DNA from: Sipunculus nudus
Lineage: Eukaryota; Annelida; Sipuncula; Golfingiida; Sipunculidae
Assembly: GCA_026874595.1 (NCBI GenBank)
Contig: CM049306.1
Location: 59,588,019-59,652,018 of the forward strand
DNA length: 64,000 nt
Direction of reading: 5' to 3'
Part shown: piece after piece, positions 48,701 to 58,996 of the stretch
Layout of the letters: every line of letters begins with the position of its first letter
How positions within the stretch are numbered: the first letter of the stretch is position 1
Notes under the pieces: generated by a model
What the model was told of the DNA's origin: nothing
What the model saw: only the letters and a program-made list of their open reading frames with translations
Database searches by the model: none
Position numbers and translations under genes: made by a program

Positions 48701-49780
48701 CAGCACTGCTTTCTTTTTTGTCGTATCAAAATATTTCTCGTATACCAATACGTCATCGAGCAGACCTCAAATTTCCTGGGATGTGCTATATCAGGCCTAC
48801 TTGATTTCCTACAACTTACCTATAAAGACACAGTAGAGGTGTTCACGTTTAGCCTTTCATTTATCTCAGCCATTTAGATGACTAAATTTGTAACAGATAC
48901 ATAGTGTTCACTAAAAAAATAGAATTTAACAATTGAACAAAATATCGATATTTTAAAACTTTGTCGCGATACGCAATATGCGAAACCCCGTATCGCGATA
49001 TACCGATATAGATAATATCGCGCAGCCCTTCTGTCTAGCGTGTGTTACTGGGCGGAGGGATAGACGTTGGTTCCAATGTGGATTTTTTTTGCAAATTTCA
49101 TACAAAATGATAGAAATGGTATCCTACCTCCCCCCCCCCCCCCCCCCCACCCCCCCCCCCCCCCACCCCCAGGGACCAAATATAACTAGCTAGGCCTATT
49201 CGGCCAGACACTTCCGGCCGGGCTCACTGTTGCATTTTGATTACTTTTATGTAAATTTATCTGAGCGTTATCACAATAAACATATTTTGTTCTATATCAG
49301 AACCCAGCAGTTTACTGAGCACCTGATCGCGACGGATTTTGTTCCTCGTCCATTTTCAGAAAATGCTGGAAGCCCTGGATTTACACTTGCATTTTATCCG
49401 ACATCTGAGTAAGTTTTTTTTGTGTTATTCTCTTAATAATGATTAGCTGAATAAACCTAAATGTTATACCACTGGTAGCGTCATCCCTCGATTAATTAAT
49501 ATCGTAAAATACTGAGTACAATCCAGTCTAAGAAACTCAGGTTATCTAAACAAAAAGTATTTAAAAAATATAAATTAACCGGTTTTAAAATGTGCATTTT
49601 GAAAAATGTGTAATATTAGTGGGAAATGCACGTGTATTAGCATATGTAAAAATGTATAAAATAAAAGCCAATTTAACAAGTTAAATAGTTACATTTAAAT
49701 TTAACAGCACAAGTGGTAAAGCCTGGATTTCCGCATCTGGTGATGACGATGGTCGGGCTTACGTACTGGAACCCGGCCAG
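39916..49780 (+). CDS. Secreted FG-GAP/VCBS-like protein, six exons, nonsense codon in exon 1
   Basis: Exons are 39916-40206, 40621-40849, 41621-41856, 47902-48050, 49301-49408 and 49708-49780; phases match throughout, giving 362 codons. A signal peptide is predicted (MSRIWLVFLAIGLSTA, cleavage before Glu17). FG-GAP/VCBS-like calcium loops are DMDMDGRQD (about residues 154-162) and DLNNDGRME (about 271-279), with a third acidic stretch GDDDGRAYVLEP near the end. This suggests an extracellular calcium-binding beta-propeller; I do not recognise a named family. Codon 38 is TAG (40027-40029), where the downstream copy has AAG, so this copy may be a pseudogene, or the base may be an allele or assembly error, since exons 2-6 stay open. 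Intron 3 (6.0 kb) is full of mobile elements. Further 3' exons are likely but were not found. Confidence 0.72.
40621..40849 (+). CDS. FG-GAP gene exon 2
   Basis: Acceptor TTTGTCAG/AGGATG and donor GCTG/GTAAGA. It contains the loop DMDMDGRQD. GC content jumps above that of the neighbouring introns. Confidence 0.8.
40950..41180 (+). repeat. Intronic gagctatagcgatcacc / tccgtccgtcc repeat
   Basis: A head of ctgagctatagcgatcacc, then a degenerate (tccg)n block, then cacaaatcgtaaccgtt. I know this type as a very common dispersed repeat in bivalve introns. The tail phrase cttggtaaatctcctggcatac recurs at about 41530. Confidence 0.55.
41621..41856 (+). CDS. FG-GAP gene exon 3
   Basis: Acceptor AATTTTCCAG/GTGGAATG. 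The donor AGCAAG/GTTGGT is chosen over an internal ACCGAT/GTAAGT at 41827 because only the later site keeps the phase with exon 4. It encodes a cysteine-poor beta-rich segment (MVWFKHPPVPENIIFAWDV). Confidence 0.75.
42667..42700 (+). mobile_element. Terminal fragment of a CAGTGGCGGATC element
   Basis: CAGTGGCGGATCTAGCAG is followed by ggggg and then unrelated sequence leading into (TA)n. A truncated left end. Confidence 0.5.
42745..43558 (-). repeat. Second copy of the solo LTR
   Basis: Shares with 2224-3090 the acggaacc start, the gcagcgtgaaatgtctagggg block, the ctggataccac block, the agcccctattta promoter block and the cctgtaaca end. It is flanked by (TA)n on the left and ATAC repeats on the right, so no target duplication can be read. 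It lies in intron 3 of the FG-GAP gene. Confidence 0.75.
43820..45699. mobile_element. 1.9-kb inverted-repeat element with GCCCATCTGC palindromes
   Basis: The arms, about 43820-44075 and 45444-45699, are inverted copies of about 255 bp, from TATATATGTTnGAGCCCG inward to the GATGACTTTTGAACTCAG block. Each arm holds several short palindromes of the type GCCCATCTGCAGATGGGC. The 1.37-kb middle is AT-rich with no open frame of note. It looks like a non-autonomous DNA transposon; the family is unknown and the target duplication is unclear because the site is TA-rich. Confidence 0.75.
45130..45160 (+). promoter_or_regulatory. TATA-box-like site inside the inverted-repeat element
   Basis: gggagcgTATATAAAGGcgg is a good TATA-box match followed by GC-richer sequence. 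It sits in an otherwise very AT-rich middle, so it could drive a short transcript toward the right arm; this is inference only. Confidence 0.3.
46723..47420 (+). repeat. Tandem repeat, about 146 bp, nearly five units
   Basis: The phrase ccgtttnaccaaaacctttcatcttg recurs at about 46731, 46880, 47024, 47169 and 47316 (spacing 144-149), each followed by tggctcacccacccatgg and by ggtcacggccac. It starts next to gtccgtctgtccgtcc (46685). The units diverge from one another, so the array is old. Confidence 0.85.
47902..48050 (+). CDS. FG-GAP gene exon 4
   Basis: Acceptor ACCATAACAG/GTCCAA and donor TTTTAG/GTAATT. It carries the classic VCBS-type loop DLNNDGRMEILVP. Confidence 0.82.
49129..49174. 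repeat. Poly-C tract with A interruptions
   Basis: About 45 bases, nearly all C, in intron 4 of the FG-GAP gene. Similar runs occur at 5146-5165 and 20919-20936. Confidence 0.85.
49301..49408 (+). CDS. FG-GAP gene exon 5
   Basis: Acceptor CTATATCAG/AACCCAG and strong donor TCTGA/GTAAGT. Reads TQQFTEHLIATDFVPRPFSE. Entry and exit are both phase 2. Confidence 0.75.
49708..49780 (+). CDS. FG-GAP gene exon 6
   Basis: Acceptor AATTTAACAG/CACAAG, reading DTSGKAWISASGDDDGRAYVLEPGQ. The donor CAG/GTAGAC is plausible, but the frame stays open past it (VDWSYTKK) into a dispersed repeat, so the true 3' border is unsure. Confidence 0.65.
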
Positions 49781-49794
49781 GTAGACTGGAGTTA

Positions 49795-50110
49795 CACAAA
49801 AAAACATTTTTTTCAAACAACCCATAAATGGGCCGAACTATTAAAACCATGGTTATCACGGAAAGGTACTTCTGAATGTATTAAAATCAACATACCTGTA
49901 AACCTATAAAACGGTGATCCTGTAAAGGGTCTCAGGTCTTTGTGTCAACTCAACAGAAAAATGCTCCCTAATAAGAGATTCATATGGACATGCGTTCCAC
50001 GCTTTAATTTAAAATCTTTACATTCTTTTGAAAGAGTAAAATTCCTTAACAGGCGATATAATGGAAATGGGGTCGCCTCCTGAAAAAGCGTGACAGGCGA
50101 AAAATGGTTT
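49795..50110 (+). repeat. Dispersed repeat R6, copy 1 (empty site)
   Basis: Phrases tgggccgaac, aaaatcaacatacctgtaa and cctgaaaaagcgtgacaggcg are shared with 50545-51180. It begins right at the end of FG-GAP exon 6. Confidence 0.7.
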
Positions 50111-50544
50111 GCTGAACATTTGAAGAGGGTTAGGGTAAAGACATATCAATAGTCCATTTCATTTTGGAGATAATAAGAATCACCACAATATATATTTTCT
50201 TACAAACCATAATAACAACGGACCATTCCTTTGTCCCCGTGTGGAAGCCACCCATTGGAATTATTTGTTCTGCCACTCGCAAGGTGAACTCGTGTTATTG
50301 AAGCATGACAGTGTTCACACATGAAACGCATACACGTGACATATGACTGATATTAAAGAAGATTCTGATGGAGACCTGTACGCCCTGACTACAGATTCTA
50401 GTTTGTTATCAATTTAAAGATGTACTGGTGATATTTTTTCATGTTTCACCGTCCCTACAGACATCGGATCTTAAAAAAAATATATGTGAACCCCCCGACC
50501 CCACCCCCACCCAACCCGAATGATAATTAAGTTGTGGGGCTTCT

Positions 50545-51180
50545 TTTTGAAAAAAAAAATCATAAAACACATGACTTGGCCGAACTTTTGAAACCATTGT
50601 TATCATGGAAAGATATTTTTGAATGTATAAAAATCAACATACCTGTAACCCAAAAAAATATTTGTCAAACGGTGGACACATCACTGGACTCAGTGCCCAG
50701 TGTTGACCAAACTGAAAACAGTGGCGGATCCAGGATTTAGGAAAAGAGGGTCCAACCCAGGAGGACTAATGAAAACCCAAAAAAAGTCCCCAGATCTGGA
50801 AAAGAGGGGGTCCAGGCCGCAAAATTTTGTCTGCAGCCCTTAAAAAAAGTTGCTTCTCATGAAAAAAAGGAGGGGGGGGGGGGGCTCCGGACCCCTGACC
50901 CCCCCCCCCCCCCCGGATCCGCTTCTGTGAAAAGCCCTCGCATTGAAAGCGGAGTCATATGGTCTTTGGATTAAAAACCTTTACTTCCTTTTGAGAGCGA
51001 TAATTCCTTTAGAGGCGTTACAAGGGATATGGGGGATCAATGGGGATTGAAGTAGACCCGCGTGACCGCGTGTTGCACGGTAACGCCTTTTGGGCAGGAC
51101 ATGGGCTCTGGCCGCGGTCTTAACAGGCCAGTGAAAAACCCCGAGGCGCCGCCTGAAAAAGCGTCACAGGCGTGGAGGAC
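50545..51180 (+). repeat. Dispersed repeat R6, copy 2, interrupted by the MITE
   Basis: Same order of phrases as 49795-50110, with the 209-bp MITE at 50719-50927 in the middle. Confidence 0.7.
50719..50927. mobile_element. MITE with CAGTGGCGGATCC ends, 209 bp, nested
   Basis: The ends CAGTGGCGGATCC and GGATCCGCTTCTG form a terminal inverted repeat. TGAAAA flanks both sides (50713-50718 and 50928-50933). It splits the second copy of a dispersed repeat whose first copy (49795-50110) has no insertion there. The interior has poly-G and poly-C runs and the phrase ccaacccaggaggac. Confidence 0.8.
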
Positions 51181-51359
51181 CTTGCAGCACAAAAGAAATA
51201 GGAGCGCCTAATGGGGAAATATTAATTATTCAGCTTAATAAGGCATAATCCCGCAAAATAAAACAAACTTGTCCTAGAAGAGCACACCACCGATACGTCT
51301 GCCGAAATCAGAACGGAAGCAGGTAAACCGTGGTCTAGAAAAAAACCAACTCCGTATAT

Positions 51360-51560
51360 TAATTTTATAGATGTCTCATGGAATCAAGGAAAATAGTTTT
51401 TAGGTCATGCCAAAAAAATTGATAAACATCGGCGTTGAAATCATCAAGGCCTGGCGGTTGGTTTCTAATTTTTCATTTCTATAAGAGCTTTTAAATATTC
51501 TTCCTCTGTATATTACTGGCATTCAAAAAGAAATTATTTTCATCGTCCAACTGTGCTGTT
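51360..51560 (-). pseudogene. Degraded L1-type reverse-transcriptase fragment
   Basis: On the minus strand, near 51500-51420, the shifted frames read ALIEMKN and then PPGLDDFNADVYQFFW, the L1 motif MKNxKxPGxDG(F) ahead of the catalytic domain. Stops and shifts throughout; a short relic. Confidence 0.6.
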
Positions 51561-51884
51561 GGATACAGGTATCACCCAAACTTTCCTGCTTTTTCTGCTA
51601 TCTTATTATAAAACAATAGTTACATTATTTTGATGTATTATAATCACCCATTATAGCATCATATTTTCCTTTAATCTGTCTTATAATTCAGGGTTCATTT
51701 TAACGCCTTTCCGCCGGTTTCAGACGGGCAAACACATGCACGGAATGACATTTTTCAGTTTCTACTTATCCGTTTGAAAGGTGAACTCCCAGATGTTTCC
51801 CTTATCACAAATAATGAAACCTACTCCAAAAAAAAAAAAAAACCCAAAAAAAAAAACCGAAATATTACTTCGCATATTGGTAAC

Positions 51885-52705
51885 TTGTAAAAACCCCAGC
51901 TATCCTGGTACCCAGCGCTATTATGGCTTCGGGTCGTTAATAAAATAATATAGCTCCATGTTCTGCATTAGCAGAAGAGCCGTATTAGAGCAGAGTATCA
52001 GTCTAGGTTAAGTAAACCTATTCCATGTGCGTTTGTTATGTGATGGGGATTTCATCCAGATCCCAGCCTTTTCCTGATTTGATTGGCTGGTACACATGTG
52101 ACATCATGGACTGAATTTTATCAACAACTCAGATCTAGTAATGCATGTTGTTTTTATTCTATGCTGAAAATTTGGGAATGACAGAGGCAGAAATACTGTT
52201 TTTTTACTGAGATCTAGAATTTTTAGTCACAGGGGATTTCCCAGTGTGTGACGTCACTGCCGAATTGAGAGTGCTCATAGATGTGCCCATAGTTTTTTAA
52301 CAAATCACACAACCTCATGTTTTTAGTGGAAAAATAGAAAGATTCCTCCAGGAATTGGGCTCATTTTATGTAAAATCTATATTAATATTTTTTTCATAGG
52401 CATTTATGTTATATGATAATATAATGAGATTTTGAATACGTTTGCTTGACCTCTAAACCCAAGCCCCATTCTTACTTTGTAAGGAAACACGCTATTGGCC
52501 AATTTGTTATGTTACATCGGCCTATATATAAAACATACTATCGGCCCATATATTAACATCATGCAGCAATGTCACAACGGAAGCGACTGTTTGAAAGTTT
52601 GATAGGATGATAGGATGCATCTATAGTGGAAAAAGCTAAATCTGTGCCTTTCCGTTGAATGGTGACGAACCTGTATTATATGTTTATGATTATAATTCAC
52701 TAGCT
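51885..52705 (+). repeat. Dispersed repeat R3, copy 2, split by about 450 bp
   Basis: Same order as 27070-27515, but 52010-52465 has no counterpart there, so a sequence was inserted here or lost in copy 1. The right end runs into cccggtataccggg, a perfect 14-bp palindrome near 52712. Confidence 0.75.
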
Positions 52706-53442
52706 GATAGACCCGGTATACCGGGCTTATTACCGGGGTTGGAGAGATTTATTAACTGAGATGTGAAATGTTGACTCATTTTTTTTTATTCTAAAAGATA
52801 ACAGAAAATATAGGTTTTCAGTGGGAAACTGTCTCCATAAGATATGTATAAACATTTTGTCACGACTGCAGAATAACTCACGCACCTCTCTGAGGCACAA
52901 CACTTCTGTGATCAGAAAACGTTTCTATGTCCAGCTGCTTGTATCTTAATTTTGCCACTTACTTTTAATTTACATGAATCCTAAACATCATACCGTCCGT
53001 CCGTATAGACTCATAACCTGGTGGGGACAGTGCGTGAGTGATCCTGCAGTCGCTCCAATATTTTTAACAATTATTTTGTGGGGCTGTCCTCGTGGCAAGA
53101 AATTTATACCCCGCTATGTTTACCTTGAAGACCTGGTAAGTGATGATGTTTACATTGCAAACCGGAATGAGACGCGGGGGCATTCAGGTTTTCGATATTT
53201 GACTTGATTCTATCGTTGGACGTATAAAGATTAGGTTGATGTGAGGAACACATGAAAGATTTATTAAATGTACGTTGCTGTGTTTCATTGTAAATAATAT
53301 ACGAGGACACCTGCTGAATTTGTATGAAACGGAACTTGCCATTGTGTGGTTTGTCCTTGAAACATTAGTATCCTAATTTTTGTGAAAGTTTTAATAGTTT
53401 TCAACTGCATGAGAGAGAGAGAGAGAGCTGCGTTTCCTGCAA

Positions 53443-53443
<1 letters not shown>

Positions 53444-53496
<53 letters not shown>
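53444..53496. repeat. (TA)n microsatellite
   Basis: Pure TA, preceded by a short (GA)n at 53412-53428. Confidence 0.9.
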
Positions 53497-53502
<6 letters not shown>

Positions 53503-53879
53503 TTATACACCCGCTTGTCATGTCAAGTCGACATGTGGCTATAGTGACCTAGATCGTGACTATACCATCATGCACCTTTAAATCATACTGTAGATAAGAT
53601 AAATAACATAAATATCAAATGTCACAGATTTAAGCAACATAAGGACTTTATTACATGGATCGAAATGCTTTGATTAATTAATCGCATCGTTTGATTAGGA
53701 ATACGTATAAAGAAGATACTCCGAAGACAGCTGTAAGGTGCGAGAGTTTTGCTGTAATTATAACCGTAGCGGCAGATAATTCAGCGGAATCACACGTCGG
53801 CAAATACGGCAAATTAAATAAGGATACTTGCGTTGTCATGCATACAGAAAAAAACATTAAAGATATTCAAATTCGTTTT

Positions 53880-54345
53880 GGAATTACTGGTTCAGTCCCT
53901 ATATCGGATCTTGTACACCTGATATAAAACTTACACTTCACAGTGTACTTAGATATGGTTACACGGTAATTAGGGGGCTTACAGGGGTTGATTGGTTAAT
54001 TTCAATATCAATACGAGGATCAGTGCATTCGTGGGTGGACTTTCTTAGGTCAACCAAAGCAGGATATCAAGTTGGAGGTGATTGTGAAAAAATAGGAATT
54101 TCAAGAGTCTAAAAATAGGAATTTTATATTTAAAATAGGAAAAAAAAAATAGAATTGGTTTTGTATACAAGATGGCCTTATAAAACAGCGAACCCCCCAC
54201 AGCCATTTTATTCCACCAAAATAACTTTCATTGTTTTAATACATTCTTATTTTTAAAAAAGTTGGTTTGACAAATCTAATATTTGAAAATTGAATCTTTG
54301 TTTAACACTCTTCGCGGCTTACAAGGGGTATGGGGGAGGGGGAAT
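53880..54345 (+). repeat. Dispersed repeat R4, copy 2
   Basis: Aligns with 28640-29120 in the same orientation, and follows R3 copy 2 as R4 copy 1 follows R3 copy 1. Confidence 0.8.
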
Positions 54346-56341
54346 TGTTTTTATTTTTTTACAGCAAACATTATCCGCGTGGGCAAAATTCCTGACGGTA
54401 AAGAGCTTGGGTTATTTTCGCAAATTCGACGAAAAAAACATAGGTTGACGTCAAAAACTACAATTAAGGGTATACCGACTAATGACTGCTCTACGTCCGA
54501 TCTTGTACAGCCATGTAAAGACTGTGCAATTTTCAAACAGATGAATGCATCTTCTCTGAAATATTAAGTTCTTTGACATTTAGGGTGCACCAAATTCCAT
54601 AACCGTGTAGACATTTCGGTAAAACTATTGGTTTATAAAGGTGCACTTACTACTGTCAGCGAATAAAGGCCACAAGTCCCTACTCCAGCTCCAGCCGTGA
54701 TAGCCCGACTCAGTAGGCAATCGGATGGTTGGGCTGGTCAGCCTACTCGAGTCACAAGTAATCTCGAGGAATGTATCGCAGTGGTCTTGCATCAGGTTGA
54801 ATTCATATTGTGGTACACGGCCCATAATCTCAATATTATGCTAAAAATGATGAATTAACACAATAGTATACATACATGTGAGCTCACAACCCAGAATGGA
54901 CACGGGCCACTTCCTGTATCGCTTGCTAGCTGCCTGCGTCCTGTAACCCGTGCGAGCCATGCTTTTGTTCATGTGGTCAAAATAAATAGTTTACAAATAA
55001 GGTTTTAGAAAATAAGGTATTAGGTTCCCAGTATAAGTTAATTCTAAACCAGGTTTCGATATAATATTTCCTTAATTCCACAAAAGTATATTATTTCATT
55101 TATCAATATATATTTCATATGCAATATATAGATATTATTATCTGAATAACGGGGGCCTTTTGCCAGCCTATCTCAAATATTAAGTAAATAATGAAGAGAT
55201 CGACCATATAGTGAGAAAAACGCCAGGAAAATGTCAGATAAGTAATAGTTATAAGGAAATGACCAAGAAAAGTAACAAATTTAACACCAATAGCAATTCA
55301 AGCGCCAGTGGTCTGTTTGAGTGTTCGTCAGTACTTTACTGGCTACAAATTTGAGCAATCGATTTTAAACTTTCAGGGTTGATTGACACTCAAAAGACCT
55401 AGAAGCCTATTATTTTTTGTCAATATAGGTCAAAGGTCAAGGTCATTTTGCAGGAATCACTGGGTAACTTTCACATATCCAATATCGGATCGATTTCTGG
55501 AACCTGTATGTGTATATATTAAATAGGTAAATTTTCAATGTGAAGTTCATCAAAACACGTCAAAATCTTATTTCCCTTAGAACTTTGTCAATATTGATCC
55601 AATCTTCACAAAAACTATGGCTCATTTTCTTTCTCTTTGACGTCTTTATGACATGATCTAGTTATCTTTCTTCCAATCTGAGTCAGAATTTTTCCTTCAC
55701 ATTTTGTCTTAAACAATAACAGCCACATAAACTGTACCTCATTTTTTGTCTCACTGCCCTTACTGGCCTTGACCTTGGTATTACTGTTTGTCTGAATTCC
55801 GGCAAGCGCGTGACCTCTGGTCGTCTTGTTTGTTATTTGAGGTATTTAAAAGGATTATTGTGTCTTGCAATCGTTCGCTTCACCCGTCGTTTTTCGGGTT
55901 TTTTTTTTCTTCGGGTTGAAGCCGCTTCTTCGTTTCCGTGTACCGCCGAGCTCACCTGAATAAGGCTTAATGGATAAAACTTTATTGTAATGGAACTGAA
56001 CTGGTGTCAAGAAATATTGGAACTAATAAACCGTATCATATATTTGCAAACCCATGTGAACCTTACCCCCCGTAAACGAATATCCGGAGAAACGACCAAA
56101 ACATATTTTGGGGTTTTGACCACAAATGATGTCCTTTTCTATGGGTTTTCGTGCAGGTAATATGCTTACAAAAGGGTTTTATTAACACCATTGAACTCAA
56201 CATAGTGTGTACTTTCTTAAAACTGAATTATGTACAATAAGATTTGCCAATCTTCATTACTCGGAGTTTGACCAAGCCTAGTTAATGAACCTTAAACATG
56301 CCGAGGGTTTACCTAATTGGTTATTACCTGGTGCTTAGTGT
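54346..56341. other. No gene recognised
   Basis: Possible home of 3' exons of the FG-GAP gene, but none found. It includes ggtcaaaggtcaaggtcattt near 55430, a phrase type common in bivalve repeats. Confidence 0.4.
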
Positions 56342-56651
56342 CAGAGGCGTCAACATATATCCCCCCCACACACACACACACACATTTTGGCAAGGGGGAT
56401 GGTCAATGTAATCATCCCCCTGCTATTCAGGGGATAATATTTATATATTGCAAATGATATATATTAACAATTAGAATTATAGACTTTGGTTCCATTTATG
56501 AGTTTACTATGATATATTTAAGCTAAACCTGGTTTAGAATTACCTGACACTGGAAAAATAAAAACTTATTGTCTAAAACCTTATATTAATTCTAAAATAT
56601 TTGAAATGTGAGTTAGTTAATATATTTTAAAATGTGTCAGCCAGACGCTTA

Positions 56652-56697
<46 letters not shown>

Positions 56698-56788
56698 GTG
56701 TGTGTGTGTGTGTGTGCGCGTGGTGGGTGGGTGGGTGGCTGCGAGTCAACTCCCCCCAACCCCCACCCTGAAAGATAAATTGACGCCA
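56342..56788. mobile_element. hAT-like MITE with internal (TA)n, copy 2
   Basis: CAGAGGCGTCAACATAT start, ttttggcaaggg, gctaaacctggtttagaatt, (TA)n at 56657-56693, (TG)n, and the right end AAATTGACGCC. The 3' part plus flank is repeated in tandem at 57020-57295. Confidence 0.65.
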
Positions 56789-57009
56789 ATGTTAGTGCCC
56801 ACTGGATAATGAGAGCATCAAGCATGAACTTTTCAGCTAAACTGTATTATTATAACATATCAAGACATTACCCCATAAAAAATGATTAAGGTGACACTCC
56901 AGGATTGAGGAATTAATGGTTTCATAATATATGTCAACAATAAAACCATTACACTCAAGGACCTTCTTGTCTTATTTTGTTTAAATTTTTATTTTATTTT
57001 ATTTTTTTT

Positions 57010-58250
57010 TGCTTAAAAGGTGTGTGTGTGTGTGTGTATGTGTGTGTGTGTAGCTGCGAGTCAACTCCCCCAACCCCCACCCTGAAAGATAAATTGACGC
57101 CAATGTTAGTGCCCACTGGATAATGAGAGCATCAAGCATGAACTTTTCAGCTAAACTGTATTATTATAACATATCAAGACATTTCTCCATAAACGTATGA
57201 TTAAGGTGACACTCCAGGATTGAGGACTAAATGGTATCATAATATATGCCAACAATAAAACCATGACACTCAAGGACCTTCTTGTCTTGTTTAGTTTAAA
57301 TTCAAATAGTTCACAGATGGACAAAAAAAGAAACAATCATGAATGTAAGAACTATATAAATTAAGATATATAATAATTCATCTTAACAAAGTTACTCGAT
57401 ATTCGTAAAGTAGTCCAGATACAGAAAATTCTCCTCTAGGACAGGTGCAAGACGAAAACATTATCTGACCTAATCTTTATGAGACGTCTGGCACGTGCCT
57501 ATGTCACGGAGTTTTTAACGTAGCCTGGCATACAAGTACTCCATACGCCTCATACACCTGGTACATTCGACATCATGTCTCGTATCTGGCTCGTGTTTCT
57601 GGCAATAGGCCTGTCCACAGCAGAATGGACATTACGGGGGGAACTTTTCGTGGACAACCCCTCGTTTACAAATGTGTTTACCCATAAGAACCCTGGAAAT
57701 CCTCAAAGGGAGTTCAGTCTCCTAGTAACTTCATTCAACCCCGCACCCTTCAGTCAAGAAGATCTATTCGTCTACAGGTACATTGGGGAAAATCTGGACA
57801 ATTTGGAGCTGACGTTGCCACAGTCGTTAACATCTGTATTTGAATGGCCCAGAGAATCGCGTCAGGTACCAGGTACGGTCAACAAAGTGAGCTGTATAAG
57901 TATACCAAACATTCAGAAATATATGAAGTGAAAAACTCATATATTATATGAGTTTTGCATGCTAATAAATTGACAATACTGTAAAACCGAGGAACATACG
58001 TTTATACATATTTAGTTTGAGCTTAGAAGTCTAACTTGGTGTACTTATTTTGACCAAGAATACGCTTAAAGATACGATTCATCATGCAAGGCACGAAATT
58101 CATTTTGCAAGTATTTACAGCAGATGTATAGACACCACTTCAGGTATTGTATATGAATCAAGTAAAGACATTATAGCACATCACAGACAATTATAGCACA
58201 TCACTGGCATTATATTAAGTATATCACAGGCATTATTGCACTTCACAGTT
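57010..58250 (+). repeat. Direct duplication, unit B (pairs with 39130-40620)
   Basis: The near-identical region around the intact exon 1. Its left end is itself tandemly repeated: about 56700-56975 and 57020-57295 are close copies. Confidence 0.8.
57575..57865 (+). CDS. Intact second copy of FG-GAP gene exon 1
   Basis: 97 codons from ATG to the donor GTCAG/GTACCA, with the same signal peptide as copy A and Lys (AAG, 57686-57688) where copy A has TAG. The duplication includes about 500 bp upstream and continues about 380 bp into intron 1 (to about 58250), after which the copies diverge. No exon 2 is seen before the LTR element starting at 58997. It could be the start of a tandem paralogue continuing beyond 64 kb, an orphan exon, or a haplotype or assembly duplication. 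Confidence 0.7.
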
Positions 58251-58996
58251 ATTATACATACACATGAGTGAGCTAATCTATACTACATCAAATATATACA
58301 ATTTCTATATCACTTACATCAAAGTGCTTTCTGTACCATTTTGCAATCTAATACTAGTGGGTATGAAGCCTTTCCTATATCTTGCTGTGCGGCAATGTTC
58401 AGCTCTTAGTCTTTTTCCCGACCTCAGGATATAATATATATAAACAAGACAGTTCATGTGTAGGATCAGCCCTGATAGACCGTGCCTTTCGTGTGACAGC
58501 AGTTATGTTCATTCCGCAGCTTTACATTCTTGAGACCCAACTTTATCCCTGCATGAACAATTCTTCCCAGTTTGTTTTTGGATGCTGTATTGCAATTTCC
58601 GAACTAGCTTGTATAGCTGAATGGTACACTGACTGAATCACGGACATATAACAAAAAGTTCCATTATTTTCGTGAATGCCACCATTTGCACTTGATAAGC
58701 ACGTATACACAGTTGATTTCCTTAACTTGCTATCACAGTATATCAGTAGATTGTATGGTTTGTTTGTCTGTCACATAAGTAATATGCATCTTCATGCGCA
58801 TTTATGAGCTGACGGTCGTTTTCCCTTTGAAAATTAACAACTGTCCTTCACATGATTTCTAGGTTTCATATTATTTTTATAACATTTCAATATTAAAAAC
58901 GTTTTCCAGGGTTCTTTATTGTCATCCCTGACTTAACGTGATAACTCTACAACGGATATATCCTATAAAACAATAGGATGGGTTACGCTCGCCACT
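58251..58996. other. No gene recognised
   Basis: Between the end of duplication unit B and the LTR. No exon 2 counterpart of the FG-GAP gene is seen here. Confidence 0.5.

Noticed and set aside
52974..53207. Open frame of 77 codons as a possible 3' exon of the FG-GAP gene
   Set aside because: No calcium loop or family pattern, no phase-matched acceptor, and it lies among dispersed repeats.
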